A DNA stretch of 64,000 nucleotides from Alicyclobacillus sp. ALC3 (GTDB lineage Bacteria; Bacillota; Bacilli; Alicyclobacillales; Alicyclobacillaceae), in NCBI RefSeq assembly GCF_028751195.1, contig NZ_CP066784.1, positions 1,736,001-1,800,000 on the forward strand, read 5' to 3'. The notes under the pieces were generated by a model. It worked only from the letters and a program-made list of their open reading frames with translations. It was not told the origin of the DNA and searched no databases. How positions within the stretch are numbered: the stretch's first letter is position 1; every line of letters starts with the position of its first letter. The translations under genes and the position numbers were made by a program. This document shows positions 9,042 to 17,835 of this stretch, piece by piece.

Positions 9042-10886
9042 CTACGACTGCGTTGGCGCCGACTTCGATGTCGCGCTGGCTTCGCCGTAACCGCGGTCGC
9101 CAGGCGGCAGTTCGGTAATCTTCACGGATTCGTACTTCAGGTCCGGTTCACTTGCGTGTTCCGGCCAATATGCCAAGGTCCGCTTGAGCCAAGTTGCGTC
9201 GTCGCGCTTCGGGAAGTCCTCGCGAAAGTGACTGCCCCGACTCTCCTGCCGCGCGAGCGCACCTTTGGCAATCGTGAGCGCGAGGCGAATCATGCCTGGC
9301 AGGCGCAAGGCGAGGGCAAGTTCAGGATCGGCGCCACGGCCTGTCCCGCGGAGTCCTATGTTCTGCGCGCGTTGGTGCAGTTCGCGCAGCGTGTCGACCG
9401 CTTCCTGCAGCGGTCCTTCAGTACGGAAGATCCCGACGTTTTGGCTAAGTGTGTTCTCCATCAGGCTGCGAAGCTCGTAGACGTTCTCGCCACCACGCCC
9501 AGCATTTTGTTGCAACCGCTCGATTCGGTCGAGCTGCGCGTGCAGGTGGCCGTCGATGAGGCTCGTGGAGACGGTCAGGGAAACGTCCTTCGTGAACTCC
9601 GCAATCTTCTCACCGATGATTTTCCCCGCCACGACCGTCTCAGCGAGCGAGTTGCCACCGAGGCGGTTGAAGCCGTGCAAATCCCAACAGGCTGCTTCGC
9701 CAACCGCGTACAGGTTCTTCAGGCCGTAGGCCTGGCCGTTGATGTTGGTACGAATTCCGCCCATGCTGTAGTGCTGAGTGGGGCGGACGGGGATGAGTTC
9801 TTTGACCGGGTCAATGCCGTTAAACTCCCGGCAGATGTTCGCAATTTCGCGCAGGTTCGTGTTGATGTGCTTTGCGCCAAGGTGGCGGATGTCGAGCCAC
9901 AGGTGTTGGCCGTACGGGCTGTCCACGCCGTAGCCCGCGCGGATGTGCTGCATCATCCGCCGCGACACGACGTCGCGCGACGCCAGCTCCTTCTTGTTCG
10001 GCTCGTAGTCTGGCATGAAGCGGTAGCCGTTTTTGTCGAGCAGGTAGCCACCGTCACCCCGTGCGCCTTCTGTGATAAGAATCCACGACGGGACAATGCC
10101 AGTCGGGTGGAACTGCACAGCTTCCATGTTGCCAAGCGGGACCACGCCTGTGTCAAGCGCGATGGACATGCCAGACCCTTCGTTGATCACGGCGTTTGTC
10201 GACGCCCCGTACAAACGGCCGTACCCACCTGTCGCAATAACTGTGGACTTTGCTGTATAGACGCGCAACTCACCCGTGCGTAAGTCGCGGACGACTGCGC
10301 CGTAGCAGGTGTCGCCGTCCTGGATGAGGCTGAGTGCTTCGACGCGGTCGTGCACCGTGATCCCATGCTTCTGCACGATGCTGTCCATGGTGTACAGCAC
10401 AGTGTGGCCGGTGCCATCTGCGGTGTAACAGGTGCGCCACTTCGCTGTTCCACCGAAGTTGCGGGCGGCGATGAGGCCGACTTTGGCGGGATCTTCATGA
10501 ATTTCCTTGCCGTCATAAATCCGCTTTTCTGTGGTCACTCGGTTCCACGGCACACCCCAGTGCGCCATCTCGCGCATGACGATGGGCGCGGTCTCGGCAA
10601 ACAACCGTGCGACGTCCTGCTCACAACCCCAGTCCGACCCTTTGACGGTGTCGAGAAAGTGGATGTCGGGGCTGTCACCTTTGCCCATCGCGGTGTTACC
10701 GAGTGCGGCCTGCATACCACCTTGAGCAGCCGAACTGTGCGAACGCCGCGGCGGCACCAGGCTCAGCAGAATGACATTCAAGCCATTTGCGGCAGATTCA
10801 ATGGCGGCCCGTTCCCCCGCCAGACCGGCGCCAATGACGAGAACGTCTGTCATAAACATGTCGTGACCCTTGTGACTATTCGTCAT
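9042..10886 (-). CDS. sdhA: Succinate dehydrogenase/fumarate reductase flavoprotein subunit
   Basis: 614 residues. The chosen ATG at 10886 overlaps the sdhC stop (ATGA) and has GGGGG seven bases upstream; the open frame extends further but only through sdhC. The N-terminal FAD-binding motif is VLVIGAGLAGERAA, and HSSAAQGG is the usual covalent FAD-histidine segment at about residue 50. The substrate region has HPTG, THYSMGGI-like QHYSMGGIRTN, and HGFNRLGGNSLAE. It oxidises succinate to fumarate, or the reverse, on the cytoplasmic face of the SdhCAB complex. Length and motifs are normal. Confidence 0.95.
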   Translation of the reverse strand: MTNSHKGHDMFMTDVLVIGAGLAGERAAIESAANGLNVILLSLVPPRRSHSSAAQGGMQAALGNTAMGKGDSPDIHFLDTVKGSDWGCEQDVARLFAETAPIVMREMAHWGVPWNRVTTEKRIYDGKEIHEDPAKVGLIAARNFGGTAKWRTCYTADGTGHTVLYTMDSIVQKHGITVHDRVEALSLIQDGDTCYGAVVRDLRTGELRVYTAKSTVIATGGYGRLYGASTNAVINEGSGMSIALDTGVVPLGNMEAVQFHPTGIVPSWILITEGARGDGGYLLDKNGYRFMPDYEPNKKELASRDVVSRRMMQHIRAGYGVDSPYGQHLWLDIRHLGAKHINTNLREIANICREFNGIDPVKELIPVRPTQHYSMGGIRTNINGQAYGLKNLYAVGEAACWDLHGFNRLGGNSLAETVVAGKIIGEKIAEFTKDVSLTVSTSLIDGHLHAQLDRIERLQQNAGRGGENVYELRSLMENTLSQNVGIFRTEGPLQEAVDTLRELHQRAQNIGLRGTGRGADPELALALRLPGMIRLALTIAKGALARQESRGSHFREDFPKRDDATWLKRTLAYWPEHASEPDLKYESVKITELPPGDRGYGEASATSKSAPTQS

Positions 10887-11521
10887 TTCGATGCCCCCAA
10901 CATGTACAGGATTGCAAGTGATACGCCGCCGACGATGACAAACAGCACGCTCACAACTTCCAACACGCGTTTCATGCTGTGGCGGTTGACGAAGCCCCAC
11001 TTCACAAAGATGCGGTAGACGCCAATGCTGGCGTGGTATTCAGACAACAGTAGAAGCACAGCGTAGAAGACCAGAAAACCGGGGTTGACAACGCGCAGCG
11101 AACTCAAATTGGCGTTGATCCCGGCAAACGACACGATGGCGACATGCGTCACTGCGAGGATGACAATGGCACTGCCGGTGATGGACTGAAACAGCCAGGA
11201 CCAGGTGTCGCCGTGGTGAATGAGCTTGGCGTGTTTCCACACCAACTTCTGCTCGGAGTACTGCTTTGGCATCCGGCGCAGCACGGCCCCAATGTGCGTG
11301 CCGCCGACGAGAATGAGAAAGACAATTGCGAGTGGAAGCAGTCCAAACTGATCCATGAAGTGCGCAAGCACATTAAACGCGTTCTGCCCGAGCCAGATGG
11401 ACGCCACGAACAACATATGCGCCCACAAAAAGACCACCAGCAGCAACCCGCTGACCATCTGCAGCGTCTCAGTGATAGCGTCCGTTCGCGGTGTGTAGAC
11501 GAGTGCCTTTTGCAGCTGCAT
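10883..11521 (-). CDS. sdhC: Succinate dehydrogenase/fumarate reductase cytochrome b subunit
   Basis: 212 residues from an ATG at 11521, with AAGGAGG 11 bases upstream. Five hydrophobic helices and conserved histidines (for example HMLF, HIGAV, HAKLIHHGDTWSW, THVAIV and EYHASIGVYR) fit the single-subunit, di-haem, five-helix type found in Bacillus SdhC and Wolinella FrdC. The HxxxxHHGDTxxW segment looks closer to the Wolinella-type FrdC as I remember it. It anchors SdhAB and exchanges electrons with the quinone pool. First gene of the C-A-B operon; the sdhA start overlaps its stop. A longer open frame upstream overlaps a small gene in another frame. Confidence 0.88.
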   Translation of the reverse strand: MQLQKALVYTPRTDAITETLQMVSGLLLVVFLWAHMLFVASIWLGQNAFNVLAHFMDQFGLLPLAIVFLILVGGTHIGAVLRRMPKQYSEQKLVWKHAKLIHHGDTWSWLFQSITGSAIVILAVTHVAIVSFAGINANLSSLRVVNPGFLVFYAVLLLLSEYHASIGVYRIFVKWGFVNRHSMKRVLEVVSVLFVIVGGVSLAILYMLGASK

Positions 11522-11687
11522 TTCCGTCTTCGCCTCCTTGAGGATAGAGATAGTCGATGATGACAGCCCCGCACTTTGAACACACGTGAAACGGCACTTG
11601 CAAGTCGTACTCGTCATCGGTGCAGTTCGGCAGGTCAGACCGGACTTCTACTACTATCGGGGCTTCACAGCAACTGGACACTCTCAT
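11469..11687 (-). CDS. Small zinc-ribbon-like protein overlapping the start of sdhC
   Basis: 72 residues from an ATG at 11687 with a strong GGAGGAGAGG ribosome site. Cysteines are arranged as CC near the N-terminus and CSKCGAVI at about residues 36-43, suggesting a small metal-binding fold. Its last 53 bp overlap the sdhC start in another frame, so it may be translated with the operon. The C-terminal tail after the CxxC is polar and less convincing. I do not recognise a family. It could be a real small gene coupled to sdhC, or the ribosome site may belong to an unrecognised leader peptide. Confidence 0.5.
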   Translation of the reverse strand: MRVSSCCEAPIVVEVRSDLPNCTDDEYDLQVPFHVCSKCGAVIIDYLYPQGGEDGNAAAKGTRLHTANGRYH

Positions 11688-12067
11688 TGACCTCTCCTCC
11701 ATCATGGAAACGAACTGGAGACACGACAACGAGACGTACTTATCCGCTCGTTTGTCTCTGAGGTCAATTGTGAGGCCGCACTTGCATTCCCACATGATGC
11801 AACCGGGCCAATCATAGTAGACTAATCCAATTTAACCAATGTAAGCGCTGCATCTTTGTGTGTTGCACTGCGTTTGCCGGATCACGCTTGCCGCCGCGCC
11901 CGCTTCCACACCTCCCAGGGTGCGACACGACGGACCTGTACTCCCACACTACGCGCCTCGGATCACACGAAACAGCACAATCTGGATGATTTACCGGCAC
12001 CTTATGTACTAGTGCAGGCGGACTATTGTGAAATGGATGCCCGGCCTGCGCATTTTGCCGTATGTCT
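11688..12067. other. Gene-free stretch upstream of the sdh region
   Basis: Nothing that looks like a coding gene on either strand. This is the left part of a 1.4-kb gene-free interval (11688-13119) whose remainder consists largely of repeats. The promoter for the sdh genes should lie near its left edge, but I see no confident boxes. Confidence 0.5.
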
Positions 12068-12126
12068 GGGATGGGGATGGGGATGGGGATGGGGATGGGG
12101 ATGGGGATGGGGATGGGGATGGGGGG
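12068..12126. repeat. GGGGAT hexanucleotide tract
   Basis: Nine consecutive AT-separated G-runs, mostly GGGG, ending in GGGGGG. The plus strand is an ideal G-quadruplex former. Prone to slippage. It encodes Pro-Ile repeats in an open frame on the other strand, which is not a gene. Confidence 0.97.
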
Positions 12127-12286
12127 CCAGTCGCCCGTACTCGCACCCCTCATTGTACGTACTGCAATTAGGTACAAGGAGAACCCTTTGGACGAGCTTA
12201 CTAACCCGCTAATGCCACTCAATTGGCCTGGACGCACACCAATATGCTTCTTCCGCCCTCTTACTAGAGGTGATTTAAATGACCAT

Positions 12287-12765
12287 GTGATCGAAAGGAT
12301 CACTTACTGCCGCGTCAGCGGCTCCTATGTGATCGAAACGATCACATAGCGCCCCACCCGCGGCTCCTATGTGATCGAAACGATCACTTCTCACCGCACC
12401 CGCGGCTCCTATGTGATCGAAACGATCACTTCTCACCGCACTCGTGGCTCCTATGTGATCGAAACGATCACTTCTCACCGCACCCGCGGCTCCTATGTGA
12501 TCGAAACGATCACTTCTCACCGCAGCCGCGGCTCCTATGTGATCGAAAGGATCACTTCTCACCGCAACCACGGCTCCTATGTGATCGAAAGGATCACTTC
12601 TCACCGCACCCGTGTCTCCTATGTGATCGAAAGGATCACTTCTCACCGCAACCACGGCTCCTATGCGATCGAAAGGATCACTTCTCACCGCAACCACGGC
12701 TCGTATGTGATCGAAAGGATCACATAACGCCCCACCCGCGGCTCCTACGTGATCGAAACGATCAC
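12287..12765. repeat. Array of 12 palindromes GTGATCG-AAA-CGATCAC at exact 42-bp spacing
   Basis: Twelve 17-bp palindromes start at 12287, 12329, 12371, 12413, 12455, 12497, 12539, 12581, 12623, 12665, 12707 and 12749; every interval is exactly 42 bp. Several copies have GAAAG in place of GAAAC, trimming the arms from 7 to 6 bp, and copy 10 reads GCGATC. The 25-bp spacer is a variant of TTCTCACCGCACCCGCGGCT plus CCTAT. Each palindrome holds two GATC sites. The array lies between the GGGGAT tract and the 3' end of spoVR. Open frames across it are repeat-driven and not genes. Confidence 0.97.
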
Positions 12766-12848
12766 TCAATCCGTCCAGAACGCGATCTCGCACTCAGAGA
12801 CGGTACGAGAGTACGCCGATCAGGTGACCAGCAAAGCTCGCCCTACTA

Positions 12849-12932
12849 GGCTTCCCGCGCATGGCTTCCCGCGCATGGCTTCCCGCGCATGGCTCCCGCG
12901 CAGGGCTTCCCGCACAGGGCTCCCGCACAGGG
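12849..12932. repeat. 14-bp tandem repeat GGCTTCCCGCGCAT and variants
   Basis: Three identical 14-bp units (12849-12890) followed by three decayed units of 12-14 bp in which CGCGCAT becomes CGCACAG. Confidence 0.93.
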
Positions 12933-12982
12933 CACGAAAATGCGCTATCAGTGCGGACCCCGGCAAAACGGAGGGATCCGAG

Positions 12983-13042
12983 GAAATAGCGCATAAGAAA
13001 ATAGTGCATAAGGAAGTAGCACATGAGAAAATGGCGCGTCAG
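12983..13042. repeat. Degenerate 15-bp tandem repeat (four units)
   Basis: Four 15-bp units related to GAAATAGCGCATAAG: 12983, 12998, 13013 and 13028, the last two diverged. It lies about 80 bp beyond the spoVR 3' end. Confidence 0.75.
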
Positions 13043-13119
13043 CACTAGCGCACAACCTTTGCTCAGTGAGGTCCTGCCGCCATCGCCATCGCCATCGCGA
13101 AGCCCAAACATGCGTCTGG

Positions 13120-14404
13120 CTACAGAAACTTCCGCGTCGTCCGTTTGCCGTCGCAGGTGAAGAGCACACCGCGGCCCTCGACGACAGTTTCGACATGGCA
13201 GGTCCGCCCCCACAGCTGTTGCACATACTGCATCGTCTTTTCGAGGTGCTTCAGGTCGAGCTCGGCCCCCTCATATGCGTGCGTGAGGTAGAGTTCGCCA
13301 CTTTGGTTGAAGTCGCCGTCGGTGACGTCTATGACCGGGATCCCGCCGTTTGTCCGCGACGCACAAATGGAGTCCCGTACTTTTTCCCAGTTCGTCTCGA
13401 CAATCCGCCACTCGTTTCCAATCTTCTGGTACAAGTACAGGTCGAGTTTCTCGATCAGGTCCTTGGTCAAGTAGTTGCGCAGGAACGACACGTCGTTGTC
13501 GACCTCACGGACTTCAAACATCTTCGCACGGCCTTGGCCCGGCTCGCGACCGAAGCGTTCACGTTCCTCTTCGGTTGGTTCATTCCAACGCTTTTCGATG
13601 TCCTCCCAAATAGCGAGCCCAACGTGGTACGGGTTGATGGTGGTCCTCGACGGCAGCACCACACCCGCGTGCATCTTTGCAAACTCGAGGGCGTCGCCGG
13701 GAGCAAGGTCGAGATCGCGCATGATCCGCAGATGCCAGTACGTCGCCCAACCTTCGTTCATAATTTTCGTCTCCATCTGCGGCCAAAAGTACAACATCTC
13801 TTCCCGCAGGACGGAGAGGATGTCGCGCTCCCACTCGTCGAGCACTGGACTGTGTTCGATCAGGTAGAGCATAACGTCGCGCTGAGGCAGTCCCCGCTCG
13901 CGTTTGCTCGCCTCCTCGTCACCTTTGTCCCCGGTTCCACCACCGCCGGACGTGTTTTCGCCGATCGACCACAGGTCATCGTACGGAGTTCGCGTGGCGA
14001 CTTTGTCCCGGTTGCGCGAATTGCGATCATTTCGGGTCGATCGCGCTTGTTCAAACACCTGTCTCCGCCGCCCACCGTACCTTGATGCATCCACGTGCTC
14101 CTGCACTGCCATCGCGGCGTCGAGCACACGTTCGACGCGGTCGCGTCCGTACTCGAGTTCGTACTGCCTGATCCGCTCGGCCGACGAAGCCATGCGTTCA
14201 ACCATATCGCGCGATGTGCGTGTGAACATGGCGTTGTTCTTAAAGAAATCACAGTGACCTAAAACGTGAGCGCACACTGTCATGTTCTGAAGCAAGCTGT
14301 TGCCGTCAAGCAAAAACGCGTAGCAAGGGTCAGAGTTGATGACGAGTTCGTAGATCCGGCTGAGTCCGAAGTCATAGTCGAGTTTCATCCGGTGGAATGC
14401 CTTA
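13120..14404 (-). CDS. spoVR: spoVR 3' segment (residues ~59-485 of split SpoVR)
   Basis: Carries most of SpoVR, a sporulation protein needed for normal spore cortex formation in B. subtilis. The segment begins inside the codon string for AKAFHRMKLDYDFGLSRIYE, which in intact SpoVR follows HWSFGK. No start codon with a ribosome site precedes it; the frame runs 28 codons into foreign DNA to 14487. From the core AAG at 14403 there are 426 more codons to the stop, with conserved SpoVR segments such as ELVINSDPCYAFLLDGNS and HCDFFKNNAMF and no internal stop. The missing 59-residue head lies at 20574-20756. Joining the two gives a normal-length 485-residue protein. As it stands the segment is probably not translated as SpoVR. 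Confidence 0.95.
14399..14404. other. Recombination core, left end of the spoVR element
   Basis: Plus-strand GCCTTA (minus TAAGGC), shared with 20578-20583 at the other end. It is the last sequence common to the spoVR tail and head. The likely crossover dinucleotide is minus-strand AA (14403-14402). Confidence 0.8.
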
Positions 14405-14485
14405 GCGAAAGACCGAACGCATGAAACAATGATGGATGGCGCGGTGCGATACCAGCCTGCCGTGCCAGGCGTACCACCAAAACAC

Positions 14486-14511
14486 AACCTTGCACGATTT
14501 CGTGCAAGGTT
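14486..14511 (-). terminator. Perfect 12-bp hairpin downstream of the alcohol dehydrogenase gene
   Basis: AACCTTGCACGA and its exact reverse complement are separated by two bases. On the minus strand the stem is followed by TGTTTTGG, a weak U tract, 46 bp after the adh stop. It may be a terminator or an element-end binding site, since it lies about 85 bp from the recombination core. Confidence 0.55.
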
Positions 14512-14556
14512 GCGCCAATCCCTTCCTGATTTTGCCTGGAAATGTCGAATGGTCGA

Positions 14557-15762
14557 TTACAGCACAGCTTCAGCGACCCCCGCTACCTCGTGGCCAACAC
14601 GGTCGATCACGGCGTCTGGCAGCCGGAACAGGATACCCGATGGGTCAGACTGCACCAGCTTCACCATCTGTGGCAGCGCATCCGGCGGAATGTTGAACTG
14701 TGCGAAGGTGTCTGGCAGGTCGACTTCTGCCCGCAAGTCGCGGATGAAAGCAATCACCGCGTCGAGCGCTTCCTGCGGGTCCTCCGGCACGTTCGCGAGG
14801 CCGAGTTCCTTCGCAAAGCCTTTGGCCCGCGGTTTGTAAAAGTCAGGCATCGCCGCCATCACGTTTGGCAGCAACACCGCGTTCGCGAGGCCGTGCGGAA
14901 TGCCCCACTTCGCCCCATAGGCGTGCGCCATGTTGTGCACCGGGATGGCGTTCAAAGCCACGCTGAAGGCCGATATGGCCATACAGCTGGCGATTAGCAT
15001 GTTGGAGCGCGCGTGGAGGTTCGTGCCCTCGTGCACCGCCGTCGCAATGTTCTCGACAATCATCCGCGTGGCCTGGATGGCGTAGGCGTCTGCCATCGGG
15101 TTCGCCACGGGCGAGAAGTACGCCTCGACCGCGTGCGTCAGGGCGTCAAAACCGGTGAACGCTGTGATGCTCGGCGGCAGACCAACCGTCAAATCCGGGT
15201 CGAGCAGCGCGAAGTCGGCCGCGACGAACGGGTTGATGAGGTTCGTCTTGACGTTCAGCATCTCGTTGAACACGACGGCGATCGGCGATACTTCTGCCCC
15301 TGTGCCGGCTGTGGTCGGGATGGCGACGTGCGGGATGGGGATGTACTGGGCTTCCGGAAACATCTCAATGGTGTTGGTCAAAAGCCCCATCCGGATGTCC
15401 GGCAGCCCTTTGTGCAGCATCCACTTCATGCCTTTGACCGTGTCGAGTACGCTGCCGCCGCCAAGCGCGATTAGGCAGTCTGCGCCAAGTTGCTTGTAAC
15501 GCTCCACGCCTTTGTTGATAATCCCGCCCTTCGCGTCCTGTTCGACGTCGTCGAACACGCCGACGAGTTTCACCGGCTGTGGCAGTCCGTCGAACAGCTT
15601 CCGTACCATCGCCGTCACACCGGCCTTGGTCAGACCTTTGTCGGTCACAAGCAAGGCCCGATGCCCGCCGAGGCCGCGCAGAATGTCTGGCAAAAGCGAC
15701 CGGCAGCCGGAACCGCTGTTGACTGCCGTTCGCACGCCGAACTGAAAATACGAAGTCGTCAT
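14557..15762 (-). CDS. Iron-containing alcohol dehydrogenase
   Basis: 401 residues from an ATG at 15762 (GGCGGG eight bases upstream). It has the group III features: nucleotide-binding GGGSVLDTVK at 101-110, IPTTAGTGAE at 148-157, and candidate metal ligands D206, H210, H276 and H290 in FDALTH, HNMAH and GIPHG. It would interconvert an alcohol and an aldehyde with NAD(P). It is the third gene of a minus-strand set with an aldehyde dehydrogenase and a DUF779 gene, so the set plausibly oxidises a short alcohol via the aldehyde to an acid. It is cargo of the spoVR element. Substrate unknown. Confidence 0.9.
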   Translation of the reverse strand: MTTSYFQFGVRTAVNSGSGCRSLLPDILRGLGGHRALLVTDKGLTKAGVTAMVRKLFDGLPQPVKLVGVFDDVEQDAKGGIINKGVERYKQLGADCLIALGGGSVLDTVKGMKWMLHKGLPDIRMGLLTNTIEMFPEAQYIPIPHVAIPTTAGTGAEVSPIAVVFNEMLNVKTNLINPFVAADFALLDPDLTVGLPPSITAFTGFDALTHAVEAYFSPVANPMADAYAIQATRMIVENIATAVHEGTNLHARSNMLIASCMAISAFSVALNAIPVHNMAHAYGAKWGIPHGLANAVLLPNVMAAMPDFYKPRAKGFAKELGLANVPEDPQEALDAVIAFIRDLRAEVDLPDTFAQFNIPPDALPQMVKLVQSDPSGILFRLPDAVIDRVGHEVAGVAEAVL

Positions 15763-15779
15763 GGAGTACCCGCCTTTCC

Positions 15780-16133
15780 TCATCTGGATTCCATTCGTAC
15801 CGTGAGCCGCCAGCCAAAGTCGCTCTCGAGCGAGAGGCTGTCGCTGGCCGCATCCGGGAACGCGTCGATTACATAGTGAACGGGAACCGCGGCCCGCCCT
15901 TTCAGCAGAGACGTGATGTAGACGCTGACCTGGTCCGTCTCGAGCACGCAAGCCGCGTGGCTCGGCGGCAGCGCCTTGTCGTACAGGTACGGTGCGGTGC
16001 CGTCGCAGCAACCGTTCGAGATCGTCAGAATCAGCGGCCCCAGACGAACCTTCGCGACCTGCTCAATCACTGCGACAGCGCGCTCCGTCAACTCGCAGCT
16101 TGGCCCCGTTGGGGAAAAGTCGCCAGTACTCAT
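15780..16133 (-). CDS. DUF779 family protein
   Basis: 117 residues from an ATG at 16133, seven bases after the ALDH stop; the terminal GGGTGA of ALDH may serve as ribosome site. The segment LTISNGCCDGTAPYLYD is the DUF779 signature, a small protein that often sits next to NAD-dependent aldehyde dehydrogenases. Biochemical function is not established; the vicinal Cys pair suggests metal or thiol chemistry. Middle gene of the aldehyde/alcohol operon, 17 bp upstream of the alcohol dehydrogenase gene. Confidence 0.82.
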   Translation of the reverse strand: MSTGDFSPTGPSCELTERAVAVIEQVAKVRLGPLILTISNGCCDGTAPYLYDKALPPSHAACVLETDQVSVYITSLLKGRAAVPVHYVIDAFPDAASDSLSLESDFGWRLTVRMESR

Positions 16134-16140
16134 CCCAGGG

Positions 16141-17661
16141 TCACCCAAACAGAATGCCAAGCCAGGTCCGCTTCTCGACTTCCGGCAACAGCGACGCGTG
16201 CACGTGCTTCACCTGCGTGTACTCGTCGAGCGCATGCCGCCCGAGTTCGCGCCCAAACCCGCTCTGCTTGTAGCCACCAAACGGAGCGTCGGCGCGCAGC
16301 ATGTGCCAGTCGTTGATCCACACCGTCCCTGCCCGCAGCTCGCGAGCAATGCGGTAGGCTTCGTTGGTGTCGCGCGTCCACACGCCAGCGGCGAGGCCGT
16401 AGATGGTGTCGTTGGCGAGGCGAATCGCCTCTGCAACGTCCTTGTATTTGATCACGACGAGCACCGGGCCGAAGATTTCCTCCTGCGCAATGCGCATGTC
16501 GTTGGTCACATCCGCGAAGATGGTCGGTTCGATGAAGTAGCCGCCCTCGTACCCTTCCACCATGGCAGGTTTGCCGCCACAGACGACGCGCGCGCCTTCC
16601 TGCTTACCGATTTCGATGTAGTTCATGACCGTGTCAAACTGCTGCTTCGACACGACCGGGCCCATGCCTGTGTTGTGGCTCAGTGGGTCGCCAAGGCGGA
16701 TGTCCTTCGCTTTTTCCACGAGCCGGTCGATCACGCTATCGTACATCGACTCGTGCACGAACAGCCGCGTTCCGGACTCACAGATCTGCCCAGAGTGCAG
16801 GAACACGCCGAACAGCGCACCTGGGATGGCGATGTCGAGGTCTGCGTCTGGCAGAATGATGGACGGTGATTTGCCGCCGAGCTCAAGTGACACCTTTTTG
16901 ACCGATCCCGCCGCCAACTGCATGATGCGCCTGCCCACTTCGGTCGATCCGGTGAACGCCACTTTGTCGACGTCCGGGTGCGTCACGAGCGCTTCGCCGG
17001 CGCTTGCGCCAGGACCTGCGACGACGTTGAAGACGCCGGCCGGGATGCCAGCCTGCGACGCGAGTTCCGCTAGTTTCAGCGTCGACAGCGGTGTGTTCGA
17101 TGCAGGCTTGACGACAATGGTGTTGCCCATGGCGAGGGCAGGTACGACTTTCCACATGGCGAGGATCATCGGGAAGTTCCAGGGTGTCACTGCGGCGCAG
17201 ACGCCAAACGGCTCGCGCCAAACCTGGCCGTTGGCGGGTCCCGGGAACGGCGGGATGGGCAGGTACTCGACATACTTGTACTCTTGAATAAACTTCGCCG
17301 TCTGTTGTAGCAAATCGCCAATCTGCAAGATGTCGGAGAATCCGACCCGACGGACGGTACCACCGGAACTGATGGCTTCTAGGTAGACCAGTTCGTTCGC
17401 GTTTTCCATAATCTTTTGCGCGAACAGCATCAACATCGCCGCACGCGATTCGGGGGCTTGCTTAGACCACATCCCGCTGTCAAACGCCTTGCGCGCCGCT
17501 GCCACGGCCGCGTTCACGTCGTCAACGCCAGCCTTGGCTACTCTTGCTGCCAACTGACCGGTCGCAGGGTTAATGACGTCAAACGTCTCCCCGGACTGAG
17601 CCGGTGTCCATTTGCCGCCGATAAACAGAGGGAACTCCTTCACATCAAGGACTGTCGCCAC
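16141..17661 (-). CDS. NAD(P)-dependent aldehyde dehydrogenase
   Basis: 506 residues, GTG start with a textbook AAGGAGG seven bases upstream. The active-site Glu is E260 in SLELGGKSP and the catalytic Cys is C294 in GQICESGTR; the N-anchor Asn lies in TPWNFP (about 159-164), and the glycine motif FTGSTEVG at 236-243. It oxidises an aldehyde to the acid. First gene of the ALDH-DUF779-Fe-ADH operon inside the spoVR element, an unusual metabolic cargo for such an element. Similar in type to ExaC/acetaldehyde dehydrogenases paired with DUF779, but the substrate cannot be read from sequence. Confidence 0.93.
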   Translation of the reverse strand: MATVLDVKEFPLFIGGKWTPAQSGETFDVINPATGQLAARVAKAGVDDVNAAVAAARKAFDSGMWSKQAPESRAAMLMLFAQKIMENANELVYLEAISSGGTVRRVGFSDILQIGDLLQQTAKFIQEYKYVEYLPIPPFPGPANGQVWREPFGVCAAVTPWNFPMILAMWKVVPALAMGNTIVVKPASNTPLSTLKLAELASQAGIPAGVFNVVAGPGASAGEALVTHPDVDKVAFTGSTEVGRRIMQLAAGSVKKVSLELGGKSPSIILPDADLDIAIPGALFGVFLHSGQICESGTRLFVHESMYDSVIDRLVEKAKDIRLGDPLSHNTGMGPVVSKQQFDTVMNYIEIGKQEGARVVCGGKPAMVEGYEGGYFIEPTIFADVTNDMRIAQEEIFGPVLVVIKYKDVAEAIRLANDTIYGLAAGVWTRDTNEAYRIARELRAGTVWINDWHMLRADAPFGGYKQSGFGRELGRHALDEYTQVKHVHASLLPEVEKRTWLGILFG

Positions 17662-17835
17662 AATGCTACCTCCTTGTCACATCGGTCTGCCCAGTCTCAA
17701 CCGACTGTTTGGTTGATGCTGGCTGCCACTTTCGGTCTAGCGACGTTACTCACCGACTGGAACCGCTTACTTGTACCCTATTCAGTATATTCGTAGACTA
17801 GCACATCAGTCTGTCTTCGCACACCCCCAGATCGA

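Noticed and set aside
12287..12765. CRISPR array or origin iterons.
   Set aside because: Spacers are near-identical, and no replication initiator or DnaA boxes are present.
11812..12793. Open frames with Pro-Ile repeats and with HIGA(A/V) VAVRSDPFD-like repeats.
   Set aside because: They are read-through of the GGGGAT tract and of the 42-bp palindrome array, not genes.
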